From NCBI GenBank assembly GCA_002081555.1, contig MZNV01002491.1, positions 1 through 59,497 of the forward strand: a stretch of 59,497 nucleotides of DNA, read 5' to 3'. Below the pieces are notes generated by a model. The model worked only from the letters and a program-made list of their open reading frames with translations, did no database searches and had not been told where the DNA came from. Position 1 is the first letter of the stretch, and each line of letters starts with the position of its first letter. This document shows, piece by piece, positions 22,825 through 36,325 of this stretch. The translations under genes were made by a program, and so were the position numbers. The stretch is from Protostelium mycophagum. Taxonomy: Eukaryota; Evosea; Variosea; Protosteliida; Protosteliaceae.

Positions 22825-25800
22825 ATGTCTTTAAGCCACAAGCTGATCACCAGGCTTGGTAATCATTTTATTCACGTGATGAAACTGACATCTAAAGAGT
22901 CATTCGATCCCTTATTGAGAAGCGAGAGTCTCACACAGATAATCTCCTCAATTAATAGAGGAGATGTTCACATATCAGAGATCGTGCGAGATGACGCTTT
23001 GTTGATCCATTTATTAAAATGGTTCAATTATTCAGAGGTAATGTAATGTCACCAACATTCGGAATCACTTCCAACTCAACAGGTCCCACTGGAACAAGAG
23101 GCCTTAGAACTTATTTATGCCGTATTGCAGGTCGATATTAATGATCAAACGTTGTGATGACGGAAATTAGCATCCAGTTGGATTGTCTAAATTGACAGAT
23201 ATGGGAGCTCTCCAATTTTTTCAAGAGTTTTTAGAGAGTGCGGAGGAGCTAGAGGTGGATCTCAGTGTGTTACAATCGCTCCAAACTATTGTACATCATC
23301 TGATTATGCACAATCGGTCGTCATCAGAAAACGAAAGAGCACACAATAAGCTCGAATACGAATCAATGGAATACTTTTATGACGCAAATCTTCCCAGACC
23401 TTTCTCAGAAAATTCAGAGAATTTGACGGGAAAATTTGGTACAGAACCGATGATAGAGATGAACCCTAATATGGTCCTGTGGACTGAGCTGCACTCCATC
23501 TCTGTCAAATTGACATCAGAGACAGATCACGTGATCAGATATGCTTGTGGAGAACTGGCCGAAATCTTGAGCTCCAGTAATTGTCATTATAATTACGGAG
23601 TACACGTGCTATTGATGCATTCAGACATTCCTCAGGTGACCCTACCATTTCATTTTGCATATTTTCTGTAAAGGAGATCTAGTATTTAGTTTTTGACAGA
23701 AACTATTCCAACTTTCAGCCCTCTACCAAGAATCTTTTCTGAAGGAAATAATTGAATGTCTTCGTTTATTTCGGGAGAATATCACGGTGGCGTTAAATAT
23801 AGCACTATATTCCGACAACAAAGACATCATTGTCGACGGTACCACCGGTCGTGTCGACATATCTTCCATATATAATTGCATCAGAATGATGTACGGCGAG
23901 ATGACGTCATCATTGAGCAGTCTATCTCAGGGTTTCATACTGATGACGTCATCGATGAAAGAATGTTTTCCTCTCATCTCTCGAGAATTAGCAACAAAGG
24001 GCCGCTTATTGGAGGGGTAATTCAAATTACATCCTTATTCATCTAATTAGAATTGAACTTCTTAGAAGGGATTTCTATATGCAATGTCTCAGTGATGTAT
24101 TGGGCCATATACCCAAGGAAATGGCCATCTACAACGCGAGATATATACCCCTAATCGAATTTGCTTGTGACTTCTTAGAGCTATGGTCACCCAACGAGTT
24201 GGCAGGGGTGAGCTGTTCCTTGTTGTACGATTATTCATTCCACAGGATATAGTACCCTCAGATGTCAAGAATATCTTACGGGAGGCTTTTGTAGATGAAG
24301 TAGTCCAATTTTGTTTTCCAGAAATCCGACGATTTCTCCGAAATTATGCAAGTAAATTATTCCCAGATGCTATTGAGGTGATAACAGATCAAGTGATGAA
24401 TTCCTACAACTCATCATCACCAGACAATTCGACAGAATAAAGAAGCCGCCGAATCCGTCCGTCTGTGTTCTGAATATATCGAGGTGAGGTTGTTGAGCCA
24501 CCATCGACCTGATGTATTCAGCGACCTCTTTTGGATTTACCGCGCCTCCTTCCTGGACTTTCATTCTTAGAAGACCCTTCAGCAGTCGTATCTATGCTTT
24601 TGGGCTCTGTTCAGAGATATTTTCCTTCTGACCGCTTCGGTACATCTGCTTTGCTGGTCGCTTTGATGAGCCACGTCGACAAAGACATAAGGAAGATGAT
24701 TCTGGGGGAAATAGAGAATGGAATGAAGAACCCAGTGTTGGGCACTGTTTTATTGGAGAGGGAATGTCTAGAACATTTGGTTTTCACGGGGATGAATGAC
24801 CGTGAGGTGATGTTCAGAATCATTTTCTTTTCGTTAAGGAGATAGACAGGGGACATATGTATGAGAATCGTTATCCATCTGTCTACAACTTGGCAGTGGA
24901 AAAAGATGAGTGATATAGAAGAGTTCCTTCCAGCTTTACAATTACAAGTGGGACATAAGATATACGGCTCAGATTTCTATGGTGGGTTGAGTTCAGAACA
25001 AAAACATTCTCAGCCCTTAATATGTACAGGGATGATGTTTTTGATGGAAGGAGCCCTTCCAAAAATAGAACAGGTTTATTATTTTATTGACTAACGTTTC
25101 ACTCCTTCAAAAGATATGAACGAAATCAGGTGATTTTGAACACCAGATTATTGTTTCATGAGGACCAAAGGTGAGGCTTTTTTACACAGGTAGTGAGGTT
25201 TTGATCATGGTTAGCAAGAGGAACTTGGGGTTAGAGAGGTTGATGCTGATACATCACCAAGAGAAAATTCTAGGTACCTTCACGTTGTCAGAAATACCGA
25301 CGTTTCAAGTGACAGAAGCTGTTCGAAGGAGACCGCCTGTTGCTTTCGAGGTGAGCAAGATTTTTCCTTTCAAAATATTTACATCTCTCGTTGTAGATCA
25401 GCAATTTCATTCAATTACAAAATGTCTTCCTGAATAGAAAAGTACAATTAAGCCTTCGGGAGTCGGCAGCAGAACAGATGACTTCTCTGATAGAGGGTAA
25501 CTCTTCACAATAATACATGGTTAACTTATTGATTCAGAGATCAAATTCCATCAGAAATTGGCGAGAGAGAGTGTTGTGAAGGTTATTTTCGAGGAGTTAT
25601 CGTCTCCTTCTTCACCGACTATGCTGATGATGTGCACCAATTTGTTGCGCGTCATTCTACAACGAGAGCAGGTGGTCAGATACTCGTCAGGTGGGTCGCA
25701 ACTAGATCTTGCTCGGCAGATCCGAAACAATATTCATCAAATGTACTATATTTTGAGCTGTATCCTTTGTTATTGCAATCTATTGTGAACTGATTCTCCT

Positions 25801-28800
25801 TGATGATATAGATTTTAATCACACTTCAATACGGGTCGAGATAGGCACGGTAAGACATCTTATGAATCACCGAAAAGTGATAATCTCTACAGATTTTGAC
25901 CCTCTTGGTGTTCGATCCAGAATTGTATATAATTAATGAAGATGATGTATCGGGCGTTGTAGATACAACTCATATCGTCGTACCCAAGAATATTGTACAA
26001 AGTTTCAAATTTCCTTGCAAGGTGAGAGGATACATCTGGGCGAAATATAAACATTCAAAGGTCAGCACTTTGGAGATATACAGGCCCATAGGCAAGCAAA
26101 TGTCTTTGAAACAACAAGACGCGGTGCGGCTACTGTCTTCTCTCCGAGATAAGAGTAAGGACTACATCATGTCAGCAGGTGGTTCAGTTCAAGAAACTAA
26201 AATCGAATTGACTCGTTGTAGATAGCGAGAGGGAATTCGATCCCATCAAAGTGATCTATTCTCAATCAATATGCGAAGATCTATATCGCAGATTCGCAGA
26301 TCTACCTATAGACGTGGGAACTACAGAAGCCTATAGACTCTGGAAAGATATAAGAAAATTCTGTGAAGTTCCACAGAATTTTCGCATCCTTCTCGAATAT
26401 GGCTACCTAAGAGAGATCGCCTGCAGGTTTTTCTTCAGAAAAAAATTATTAGAAAATTGAAAGTTGTAGATTTATGCACATATCGCCCGCAGGTCGAAGT
26501 GATGTGCCGGACTTTTGTGAATTCTGGGATTTTATCGGTAAAATCTCACTTACAGACAGAAGGCGTGTCACCAAATTCAATCTCTCCTTAGATGCCTTCA
26601 CTTGTATAGAGGTAAACCATTGAATAAGCTAACTGATGAACTTTTCAGATTGCATCAGTAGCCTTATCAGTGATCCCCTATATGCATCAGTTGATGCGTA
26701 GCGATGATTTCGATCCGTGAGAGCGACAAAATATGGCATGATCTTGATACTGTTGTAGGCGAGACAAAAGAAGTTGCATATTGTCCACGGTAGATGCACT
26801 GAGACACATATTGTCTTCAAGTGTGATGTACCACAAAGGTGAATATCTTAATCATCTTGAAGATTGACATCTGCAGGATTGCCTCGAATTGCCCAACTAC
26901 AAAGACCAGCTGCCTTGTTCCTCGAGACAATGGATGTTGAGGTTCTGAACTTCCGTTTATCATTATTATTGAATGATTGCAGATTGATTCGCAGGACCAG
27001 AAAATGACACGTTTACAAATAGAGATCATCTTATTGTGCGTAGAGCTGGCGGGCGATCCGCCCCCTCATCTAGGGGATTTGATATCCCGTCTCGTTGTGG
27101 ATCTATCCAAATTATCAGCAGGTATCTTGTACATAAGCCTCATTCTGTTCATCAGCATATAGAGGAGCAAAGCACATGTGAGAGACTCTTGGAACTATCT
27201 CTGTTTTGTGCGAGAGCAGCACCTTCTCTTGCCCCACAATATATAAAGAACCCCCACTTTTTAGGTTGCTTGTGGGAAATCCTTCACCAGGAGGCACATA
27301 CGCTACAAGTGATCTTCCTGTCAAGTTGTAGATGCGATCATGACATCACGCAGGTCTCCGCGCTGGGCATATTTTGTGACATCATCATGACGTGTGCGGA
27401 GGAATTGAATCAGTCTCTATACAGAAGTTTGGAAGGGCTGTGTGAGAGTGCCTGTGTAGACAGAAACGCACCCGCTGAGCTTCAAGTGCAAGCCGGGTCT
27501 CTCTTGTTAGCTTTGATGAAAAAAGAGCTCTACAACGCAGGTAATAATTTCTGATTCAATTTTGAATTTAATATTTGTAGATGACATCTTCATCGAGAAT
27601 ATTCTGTCTTTGTTGCAAGATTGCACAGACGCGAAACTCTTGGAGATCCGATTGAAGATTCTGAAACTATATGCATTATCCATAGAAGACTGTTGCAATG
27701 CGTGGTGGGGTGTTCTTAGCACTGTCCTTGGAACGAAGAGTCTTGGCGGCAAAAAGGAACACCGAATGGAGGCCTTGAGAGAGGCGGTTGGGGTAAGAGA
27801 TCTTCTGTTCGTTGTAGATTGCCAATGCTTTACGTAGATTTTACGAATCTTGGTGGAGAGATCGGATGATTATAATTTATCCGAGATATTGCCGCAGGTA
27901 TTTCACTCTCTACAACCAGGAGAATGACAGAAACTCAGGTCCTCACACTGATCATGAATTCCAATACTTCTGAACAAGCTGTTGTGTCTGCCTCCATCGG
28001 ATTACTGCACCAAATCGTGAGTGGATTGTTGTCGAAATTTGACGGGATCAGGTTTTCAAGGCTCGAGAGTATTGCGGTGGACTCATCACTTTTGACGATT
28101 ATTCCCCCGAAAGACTGCCTCCACCTCTTCTCATCATATTTCTTTCCAATTGTATAGACAAGAACAATCTACAACTCTCTCTACAATCATGTAGATTCCT
28201 TTCTTTCTTGGTGAGGAATGATTCTCTCATATGATCTGAAGTGGTGATAGTTGAGCGAGGGGGACCCTGTTAGCATTGAGCGTATTGACGAATTGACCAC
28301 TATTGGTATGGCAAAGATAGTACCGGCAAATTTGGTTTGCAAAACTCTCCTGGAGCTCTTGCAACACCTCGATACCGAAAAAGGTAAGCTGAAAGATGAA
28401 GAGCCGTCACATATTGACATGCCTCAGACTCAACACTGGAAGATCGAACCGTGGTTTTGAATTGCTTTAAATGTCTGTTGGGTGTCAGCAATGCATCGAA
28501 AAAATACGCATTAGAAAGTCAGTCCTATCCTACGAAAGGTTCTGACATCTTTCAGGTCAGATCACGCCCGTGATCATCAGCAAGATGAAGTACCTTCAAT
28601 CTGTTATCTATGAAGAAGTATGTAAACCAGGAAGAAAGGCCCAAAATTTACCCACAGAAGAGGTGTTTGTCTCGTTGTAGATCGCAAACTGAAATTTGAC
28701 AGGAGCAGGAGTACCGAAGCGAGTTTTTCCTGTACACAAAGATTCTGAGAAATTTCATGTACAACTTTGAAGCGGCAAAGGTATCTATCTACAACGAGTT

Positions 28801-29775
28801 ATTGCTGATAGTTGTAGACGGCAGCTGTGCAGGCTGGTTTGTCTCAATTCATCCATTTCTCTTGGATGCTAAGTTTACCAGACCCTGAACTCTTTCATGA
28901 TTTATTAAAGACAATTCAGAATTTCACTTCAGGATGCAATGCTGCCAAGCAGCAATTTGTGGCAGTGCAGAAAGGTTCTGAAATCTCGAATATTGAAATG
29001 GATTGACTTCAACAGCAAAGAAGAGTCTTCTGCAGAACATCATGAGCCAAATGAACCCGCCGAAAAGAAACAACACCACTTTCCATTTGCTATATGGATG
29101 CATGCAGTCTCTCATCTTGTCTCCAGAAGTTCGAAAAGAAATCCAAAAAGTGGGATTTCTCAGATCTTGGAAACATTCTGACAAGATATAGACATCGTTT
29201 GTCTCTGATGTCTGTAATTATGTGAAAATTTTCAACACAGGAAAACGAGAGCATCCCAACAGATTGAGCTCGGCGCTTTCACTGTTGATCAATTTTTCTT
29301 TCTCATCAGAAGGACAGAGTGCGCTGCTGAAAGACAAGGGTATCTACGTAGTTATTCAAGTGTCACTTTAACACCGCAGATTTTTTGGATGAATTGATGA
29401 AGGTGATGACAGCCTACAACGAGAACATTAAGACATCATGCATGCTCATTCTGAGGAACTTGGCTTTTTCGAAGGACTCAAAACCACCCACACTGTTAGA
29501 TGGTGATCAGCCAGTGTGCTCTTGGTTCTGCTGACAACAATCAGATAAGATCTTGCAGACATTAAAGGACATCTTGGTGCAAGAGGTAAGCAGTATCCAA
29601 CTGAAGACTTATGCGGCAAGCTATCTTTGGGCCTTATTGTCTTCGGCACAAAAGGTGCGTCCATCATGATGAATGATCTGGTGATGTCGCACAGTTCAAA
29701 GCTCGAATCGAGTCAGAGGAATGGCTACATCATTTGAGCGATGCGATCGAGGGTTTATCAGAATGTTTGAAATGA
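22825..29775 (+). CDS. Rotatin-like centriole/basal-body protein (armadillo-type)
   Basis: Large helical-repeat protein interrupted by many short introns. The N-terminus (MSLSHKLITRL, then ESFDPLLRSES after the first intron) matches the rotatin N-terminal domain in length and spacing up to the HLLKWFNY motif and the following HPVGLSKLTDMGALQFF. Rotatin (RTTN; Ana3 in flies) is needed for centriole assembly and cilia. The rest is a long series of hydrophobic helices without enzymatic motifs, ending HHLSDAIEGLSECLK with TGA at 29773-29775. The reading frame could be followed from exon to exon, including 26590-27120, where the open frames look broken only because the introns are close together. 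The start at 22825 is the first in-frame ATG; an upstream out-of-frame ATG at 22752 was rejected. Several introns end in GTTGTAG (for example before 25396, 26217, 27582 and 28818). Its stop lies 57 bp from the convergent glucosidase gene. Confidence 0.72.
28781..28817 (+). repeat. 37-nt intron bounded by inverted copies of the TCTACAAC/GTTGTAGA word
   Basis: The intron of the rotatin-like gene begins GTATCTA, then TCTACAAC at 28788-28795, and ends in GTTGTAG at 28811-28817. The two words are reverse complements and could pair across a 15-nt loop, bringing donor and acceptor together. Exons before (EAAK) and after (TAAVQAG) join in frame. Confidence 0.8.
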
Positions 29776-29832
29776 AGAAAAGTTAATGTAATGAGATGAG
29801 TCTTTGTGATGTGTACGTCTTCATTGTCGACT

Positions 29833-32800
29833 TTAATATTGGATAGTGAAATCCTTATATAGCTTGGCCTGGAAGAACACAGTGAGTACCTTCTTACCCT
29901 GGTCGTAGTTGTGGGTTGCATTCCCAGTGGATACTTTGATAGATCCAGGGTTCGCGATTCCCATGAAGACCACCTTCTCCACGAATAGATTAGATCCGTC
30001 GTTCCACCCGGCCTTCACGACGTGGCTGTTGAACACCGTAGCATTCGCGGAGAATTGGATCTCGGCGTATTGATCTTGGACGCGGATAGTTTCTCCATCT
30101 GAAACCAAGTCAACAACGGAGAAGCACAAGCTTTAAGACACTTACCGTCCAGATAAAGCATTCCGCTCGCTCTTGAATTGCTGTCAAACGGCACCAAAAT
30201 GGTGAAGGCGTTCTTTCTGCTGTCTCTCAGAGAGTAAGAAGGCTTCTGTTGTGGGATGATGACCCCTCCTCTGATATGAACGTTGATCTTGTCGCGAGGT
30301 GCGTCCAAAGTTTGCCAGCCGTCCGCAGAGTTTTGGATCGCTGAGGCGTGTCATTATTGCTTTTTACATCATAGCATTTCATTTTGTGACAACTTTGAAA
30401 GCCAGTCTCAATTTGCAGCAGAATGAGAAGGCTCGTTACCTTGGTTAGAGTAGAAGTCGTACCAAATCGCAGACCTTGGCATATATGTCCTCACCTTCAC
30501 TGATCCCTCATCCAACACGGGGGAGACCAACAATCTAAATGACGTCATCAAACGTAATCACAAGATCATGTACAAAAATGATACGGAAACACAGAACTCA
30601 AAAGACATCATGATATGATATCTCACCCTGGGCCAACTAAAAAGGTCTGGTCAATTCCGCGAGCCGTGGAATCGCCGGGAAACTCGAAGAAAAGAGGTCT
30701 CAAAACCGTGCTCCCTCTACCCACGTGGCTCTTCCATTGTAGAGTGTAATAATATGGTAGTAAACTGTACTTGATGTACAGAACCTGCTTAGAGATGTCT
30801 TTGACGCTGTCCCAGACATAGAGTTCTTGTGGCTTTGCACCGACGATGTTGTGGTTTCTGGAGAATGCGTAGAATGCTCCGACTTGAATCCATCTGGATG
30901 ACGTGAGTTTTAGTGAAATTTCGATGAGATTTCGCGTACCTGCCGCAGAGTTCTTCGGTGGAGTCGTTGAAGAAACCGCAGATGTCAGCACCTGTCATCT
31001 CCATGCCTCCCATGGCCAAAGTCAATATCTGCTTGATGGACTGCTTGAGGGAGCTCCATGAAGAAAAGTTGTCACCTGACATCATCATGTCAACCATGAA
31101 TACAGCTCCATCGTATCTACAACTCACCAGTCCAGTGAGCAGATCTAGAACCAGATCCAGCGAAGGAAGATCTGGATAAGATGAAGGCTCTGGTGCCTCT
31201 AATAGTCTCCATGGCGTATTGGGTCGCCATGGTCTCCATGTAAGAGTGGAGATTATGCACATTATATTCAGTCATGCCATTGTAATGCACCGCATCTGAA
31301 GGAAGAGTCATCTTGTTCAGAGGAGAGTGGTTTCCTGTCAAATATGTCAGAACGACACTTTTGACATATTTGTATACACCTCTGTTGTTGATGGTGTAGG
31401 GAGGGTTGTTGACATCCCTCTTCCTGGTGCATTCTCCATCACAAGAGTTGGAGATCTCATTCATATCCGTCCAGATACCGTCAAATTTCACCTTGGAATG
31501 CGCTTGTTGTGCAGAGTTATACCACCACTTGGTTGCGGAGGGGTGGAACCAATCTGGGAAGTACACAGCTCCGGGCCACACTGTATGACGTCATCACACG
31601 TCATATTGAGAGTACTGACCTTTTCCATGAACAGGGGTTCCGTGGGAATTTTTGATCCACAAATCCAGCTTCTCTCCGTCGTCGAAGACGAAATACCCAG
31701 GTTCGGTTTTAATTCCAGGATCTACAACCAGTCATTTTTCATCCTTGACATCATGACATCTTACCGATGATGGGAACGTAATGTTGTCCATCAGCATGGA
31801 GCTGGTCCACAAACTGGCCCATCTCGTTCTCGGGGAAATTCTGTGGGTCAAAAGTCCAGCATTTGAACTTGTCCATATAATCTATATCTGTCCACATCGT
31901 TTCCAAGGGGATACCCGCATCTTTGTACCTAGATACGACACTCTTCAACTCCCCTACGTTGTGGTACCCCCATCTACACTGATGAAATCCCAGAGTCTGA
32001 AAGTCTCAGAAAAAATCAGGATTTTTCCCACAAATTAATTTTAATTTAATAATTTAATTTAATTAAAATAAAATTATAATCCACAACAATCGTAAAAACA
32101 AACCCAGTAAGCTTGTTGATAAGGCCTTCCGACTAACTTGTTGTATTCGTTCATGACTCCTTCAGGTGTAGCTCCGTCAAAGACATAAAAGTCAAAGATA
32201 CCACCGGTCACTTTGTAGGTCAACACGTCGGCGCCTTGCTCTTGAGTGAATACGACGTCCATCGCGTTCGTATTGGATAGATACATTCCAGTTGTAGATC
32301 CGTCGTCTCTTACGTCTATGTAGAAGGGGTAAGACCCATATCTAATTTTCTGTCAGACTACAACCCGACAAAATAATACAAGTTGAGTCGTGGCAAAGAT
32401 CCATTTACGGTTATCTTTGCATGCAAGAAGATCCCATCTGCGGCTTCGCCGCATGAAACAACAAAGTGTTCAAAACTCCAGAGAAATAAACTTTCCTTCG
32501 GCGTTGCCGCAGCACAGGAACACGTGACGTAACACAATTGAATACACTGTGGCGACGCCGCAGCAACAAAGACACCATGGCCACGGTGCAGAGCACCAAA
32601 GACACTTTGGTGCACTTCAAATGATTATTGTCATTTTAAATTTTATGACGCTGATCACTTACAAGTTGGTATTTTCGGGGGTGGCGATGTCTGTATTCCA
32701 CATGGTGAAGGTGCTGTAAGAGAGCCTCACACTTCTAATGCTTTCTCCGAGGCCGTATAGAGATGCTTCTGAGGGCAATAGATTGGAGAGCTGGAGGTAC

Positions 32801-34759
32801 TGGTCCTTGAACTGTGGAGATTTCAGTGAAAATTCGAAACGTCAGAATCCAATTTCAACTTGAAATCGTGGAGTTTTACGTTAGTTGAAATTTCACGGGA
32901 ATTTCGTGTTACTTACAACAAGGTTACTGATTCCCTTAGAGGTGGCGTCTGTGTCTAAAATGACTTTCCCGTCGCTTTTTTTGGTAATCTTTAAGCTGAA
33001 AGGTGATTTCCTCACTTCAACTTTGAAGGCAGAAGATGTGGCAGAGCTCGAATTGCCAGCCTGTCACGTGTCACATGTCACGTGTCACATATCACCAAAA
33101 TCGTAATGTCATCTCAAAAATATTTTTCATTTTTTTAAAATACTTTAAATTCGAAGAATTGGCGGGAAAAATTACTCTATGGAAATCTTTACAAGATAAA
33201 ATCACCTTGTCCGCTAATAAGAAGGAAGGAGGCTCAAACCTCTGCTTCTGTGTGTCTTTGATCACAAACCGAACCCTTTCATCTGGACACCATGAGTTGA
33301 TGATTTTTGGCGGGAAAAAAAACGTGAAAACCGACTTGTCTCGTAAGTGACTTGGAGTTGTAGTTCGTTGATGTCGCTTCCAAATTGGGATACTCCCTGT
33401 ATATTTTTAATATTTTTGATTTAATATTTGTAATTCTCCAAGATTTAGGACGTAATCCCGGCGTGGTTCATTTTTGCAGCTCCACGAACCACCAAAAAAA
33501 TCGTAGAATTTTCGGCCATTGTAGATGAGGTTTTCAAGTCTCACCTTGACCAGCTTGATGGTCGCCTTGATTCCGCGATCATCTTGGGAAAGGGAGGTGA
33601 CGTCATATCTGGTATTTCCATAGGCGGACTCTCTGGCATAGATGGTGCCGCTGACGCTGCAGTCTTGTTTAAATGTGATTTTGGGTAGGTTCTGTTTTTG
33701 ATAGCATTTCTGTTTCATTTCAGTGTGACTATGACATGATGGATGTCATCATGACATGATGACATGACATGGGTGTCGAAATGACATGACGTACCTTCTC
33801 GCAGGTGTTAAAAGACCAAGCTAAACAAGAAGGGTTTCCACCACAACGGCTGGAGCAGTCAAACTGGTCGTTCACTTGTACTCCCTGTTCAAACATGAGA
33901 TATCTCATCTCCAGAATATGACAGGCAGCATCGACGTCTCTCTACAACGCACATGCAATTTCCCGCCAATTTTCCAATTTTCCCGCCAAAACTGAGCATC
34001 GAATGTCTTTACACAACTTAAACACTCAGACAAACAGAACTTCGCAGCAAAGCTGCAACACCCAAAACACGATCAAGCCGCAGACCTCTCCCATGTCTTC
34101 GCCGACCATGTCTTGGCCAGACACTGTGTTGCCTCTTCCCGAGATGACACCACTGTGTCGACCAGCAGCAGCTCCAAAGCTGTTTACTGCACTCTTCAAC
34201 CAACAGTTTCCCTTCTCAAAGTTGAAGGCATTGCATCTGAAACGAATCAATGACCAGAAGGCGATCTGTCTTTGGACGGTTGTAATCGGATGTTGTTCAC
34301 ATCATACCGAAGTGACTTTAAGAGTCTCACCTTGTGTTGGCGTAGCATTGCACTTGACAGTCCTGAGGATTTGTTGCCGAGATCGGCATATTAGGCAAAT
34401 CGCCACCCCATAGATCCTGGTCGTCTTTGATATCACCGCATCCATGGCATGTCGCTCTGCCACTGATCACTCCACTGGCTCTATCAGAGTTGACCATCAC
34501 TTGTATGATGTCATTCTTCAACCAACAGCTGGTTCCCTTTGTATCAAAAGTCCAAGCTTTGCATCCTTGGTCGTCTGAGCAATGTTGTTGACATTCTTGC
34601 GGGCTTGAGGCGGTGGTGGACTTGTAATCGGCTTGCAACAACTCAGAGTTGTTGTTGATCTTTGACAATCAGAGGAAGTCTAAAGGGTAAAAAAGTCACC
34701 TGGCCAATCTCGAAAGATAAAGAAAGGGCTAAACAGCACAAGATGAGAAGGGTCCTCAT
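29833..34759 (-). CDS. Secreted/lysosomal GH31 alpha-glucosidase with N-terminal PAN/apple-like modules
   Basis: Hydrolyses alpha-glucosides. The start at 34759 gives [16 protein letters not shown], a signal peptide. Next come Cys-rich PAN/apple-like segments ([24 protein letters not shown], then CQVQCY..NCWLKSA) and a short [13 protein letters not shown] segment that could be a third PAN unit or a degenerate trefoil. The GH31 N-domain is seen in [19 protein letters not shown] and LYGLGES. The catalytic barrel contains the nucleophile motif [11 protein letters not shown] and the acid/base motif SAHWTGDN, where an intron splits WTG from DN. The C-terminal beta domain ends LYKDFTIQY with TAA at 29833-29835. 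The enzyme resembles lysosomal acid alpha-glucosidase and intestinal maltase, which usually carry trefoil rather than PAN modules. One 313-nt intron (32350-32662) holds a cluster of perfect hairpins. The acceptor module TGACTGGTTGTAG occurs at about 31721-31734. Confidence 0.88.
32439..32613. repeat. Cluster of 3-nt-loop hairpins in the longest glucosidase intron
   Basis: Within 175 bp: TGCGGC-TTC-GCCGCA (32439-32453), CGGC-GTT-GCCG (32499-32509), CTGTGGC-GAC-GCCGCAG with one G-T pair (32547-32563), GGTGC-AGA-GCACC (32585-32597) and GCACCAAAG-ACA-CTTTGGTGC (32593-32613), the last two overlapping. All have exactly three unpaired bases. Confidence 0.85.
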
Positions 34760-35728
34760 CTTGATGCTCGTTTTGAAGTGTGGCTGCAGTTGGTTTTGAA
34801 TGTATGTCAGAAAAGTTGATGCAAAACTCTTTCTGTGCGGTTACTACCGCGATATAAATCATCAATTGTGCCATAAGTATTTGACATCTCCCTTGACGAT
34901 GGGATACCACCTACAGTCGTTGTAGATGAGTCATATGTCATTTTCCTCGTGTACAAGGTTTGTCTCAACCTCAGGGTCAAACTTGATCTCTAGGCCAACC
35001 CAGTCTGTTTATAATTCCTCAACTAAAGAACCGAATGTGTGATGGTGAGCCTTTGAATTTATTCAGAAGTCGTAAAACCAAGCCTTTCAAGGTCGAGGTT
35101 ATAATACAGCTTTTTCAATATTGGCAAATGACGTCATCAGGAGAATCGACCACCTGAGCCCCCTCATGATTACCGTGACGCCAAAGAAGGCAGACCCTGT
35201 TAAGCTCCTGGTGAACAGAGTTTCACTGTGCTGACAGGCAACCGAAGAAAAATGTGAGTAGAAATGACTTTATCTGCTTCTCAACCCAAAAATTCTGCAC
35301 CAAAGAGATGAGAAGGTCTCAGAACTTGGTGAACCTTTGACGAGAAGCTGCGGAAAATGCCTATTTAAAACCGCAAAGTAGAACGATGAATATTTTCCGT
35401 ATTTCATTATTGAGATTTTGAGGGCTGGCAACTTGTTAGATTGATCAAGAAAAGAGCCTCTTCGTCAGCAGTGATGTCTGAGAGGAAAAAGGTGACCACG
35501 CTCAGACGAGTTATGACCACAGGCGCAGAGAGATAAAGATACTTCGTGATGATTCAGAGAACTTCGCTTCTTAATGGGTCGATGTTTTCCTCGGATAAGG
35601 TCTGAGAAAAATATTTTTCCGGATATTGCTCCTGTGTCCGTGTCAAAAGCATGTCAAAGTTTGAGGTTTTGACAAGAACTGCGAGATTGTTGTCCTTCTC
35701 ATTTTCAGGCACAGCCGAACACTACAGG
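34760..35728. other. Intergenic between glucosidase start and Ser/Thr-rich protein; possible small gene
   Basis: The 5' part is the glucosidase upstream region. A plus-strand frame from ATG at 34927 (MSHMSFSSCTRF..) looks like a mitochondrial presequence. A second open stretch at about 35080-35210 (NTAFSILANDVIRRIDHL..) looks coding and may continue to a TAG near 35261. I cannot join them with clear splice sites, so I do not call a gene. Nothing is recognised from 35262 to 35728, apart from the 5' flank of the next gene. Confidence 0.3.
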
Positions 35729-36325
35729 ATGCAGAAAGCTCTTGTCTTCCTTTTTACCCTCTTGGCCCTCTTCGCCATCGTTCAGGCCACCACCTCAGAG
35801 GACACCACCTCTAGCAACTCTTCTTCAGCAGACACTACTTCTTCTACCTCTTCAGCAGATACTACCTCTTCAGTAGACACCAGCTCATCTTCGTTGGACA
35901 CTACTGATTCCACCTCCTCATCGGAGGACACCACCTCTAGCAGCTCTGCAGAGACCAGCTCTACAGACTTCACAAATGATTCCAGCTCAACAGTGTCCAC
36001 TACCTCTTCCAGCTCCGAAGAGACCAGCTCAACAGATTCTGCATCTACCACTTCAGCAGAGACCACCTCTACTGTACAGACCTCGTCTTCAGAGACACCA
36101 GCTCAAACCACCTCTTCGGTAACCACAACCACTTCTTCAGCGACCACCACGACTGCTCCAACCACCTCTACTCCTTCCACCACTTCGAGCACAGCATCAT
36201 CCAGCTTCACCACATCTTCCAGCAAGCCGACACAGTCAACACCAATCACCAGCAACAATCAAATAGGCTCTACTTCTGGCTTCATCTTAGCTACTTCTGT
36301 TGCCGTTTTCGCCCTTTTGATATAA
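35729..36325 (+). CDS. Ser/Thr-rich mucin-like, probably GPI-anchored surface protein
   Basis: 198 residues. The ATG at 35729 starts a clear signal peptide (MQKALVFLFTLLALFAIVQA). The middle is almost only Ser and Thr with scattered Asp/Glu, in irregular repeats such as SADTTSS and SEETSSTDS, ideal for dense O-glycosylation. The C-terminus is a small linker (NNQIGSTSG) and a hydrophobic tail (FILATSVAVFALLI) ending right at the stop, as in GPI-anchored proteins. An upstream in-frame ATG at 35651 would bury the signal peptide; the stretch before 35710 ends TTTTCAG and is more likely 5' UTR with an intron. AATAAA is at 36345-36350. The protein family cannot be named from low-complexity sequence. 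Confidence 0.82.
   Translation: MQKALVFLFTLLALFAIVQATTSEDTTSSNSSSADTTSSTSSADTTSSVDTSSSSLDTTDSTSSSEDTTSSSSAETSSTDFTNDSSSTVSTTSSSSEETSSTDSASTTSAETTSTVQTSSSETPAQTTSSVTTTTSSATTTTAPTTSTPSTTSSTASSSFTTSSSKPTQSTPITSNNQIGSTSGFILATSVAVFALLI

Noticed and set aside
35782-36066. Minus-strand Glu/Val-rich ORF opposite the Ser/Thr-rich gene
   Set aside because: It is a mirror of the TCT/ACC-rich codons; the plus strand has a signal peptide and GPI-type tail.
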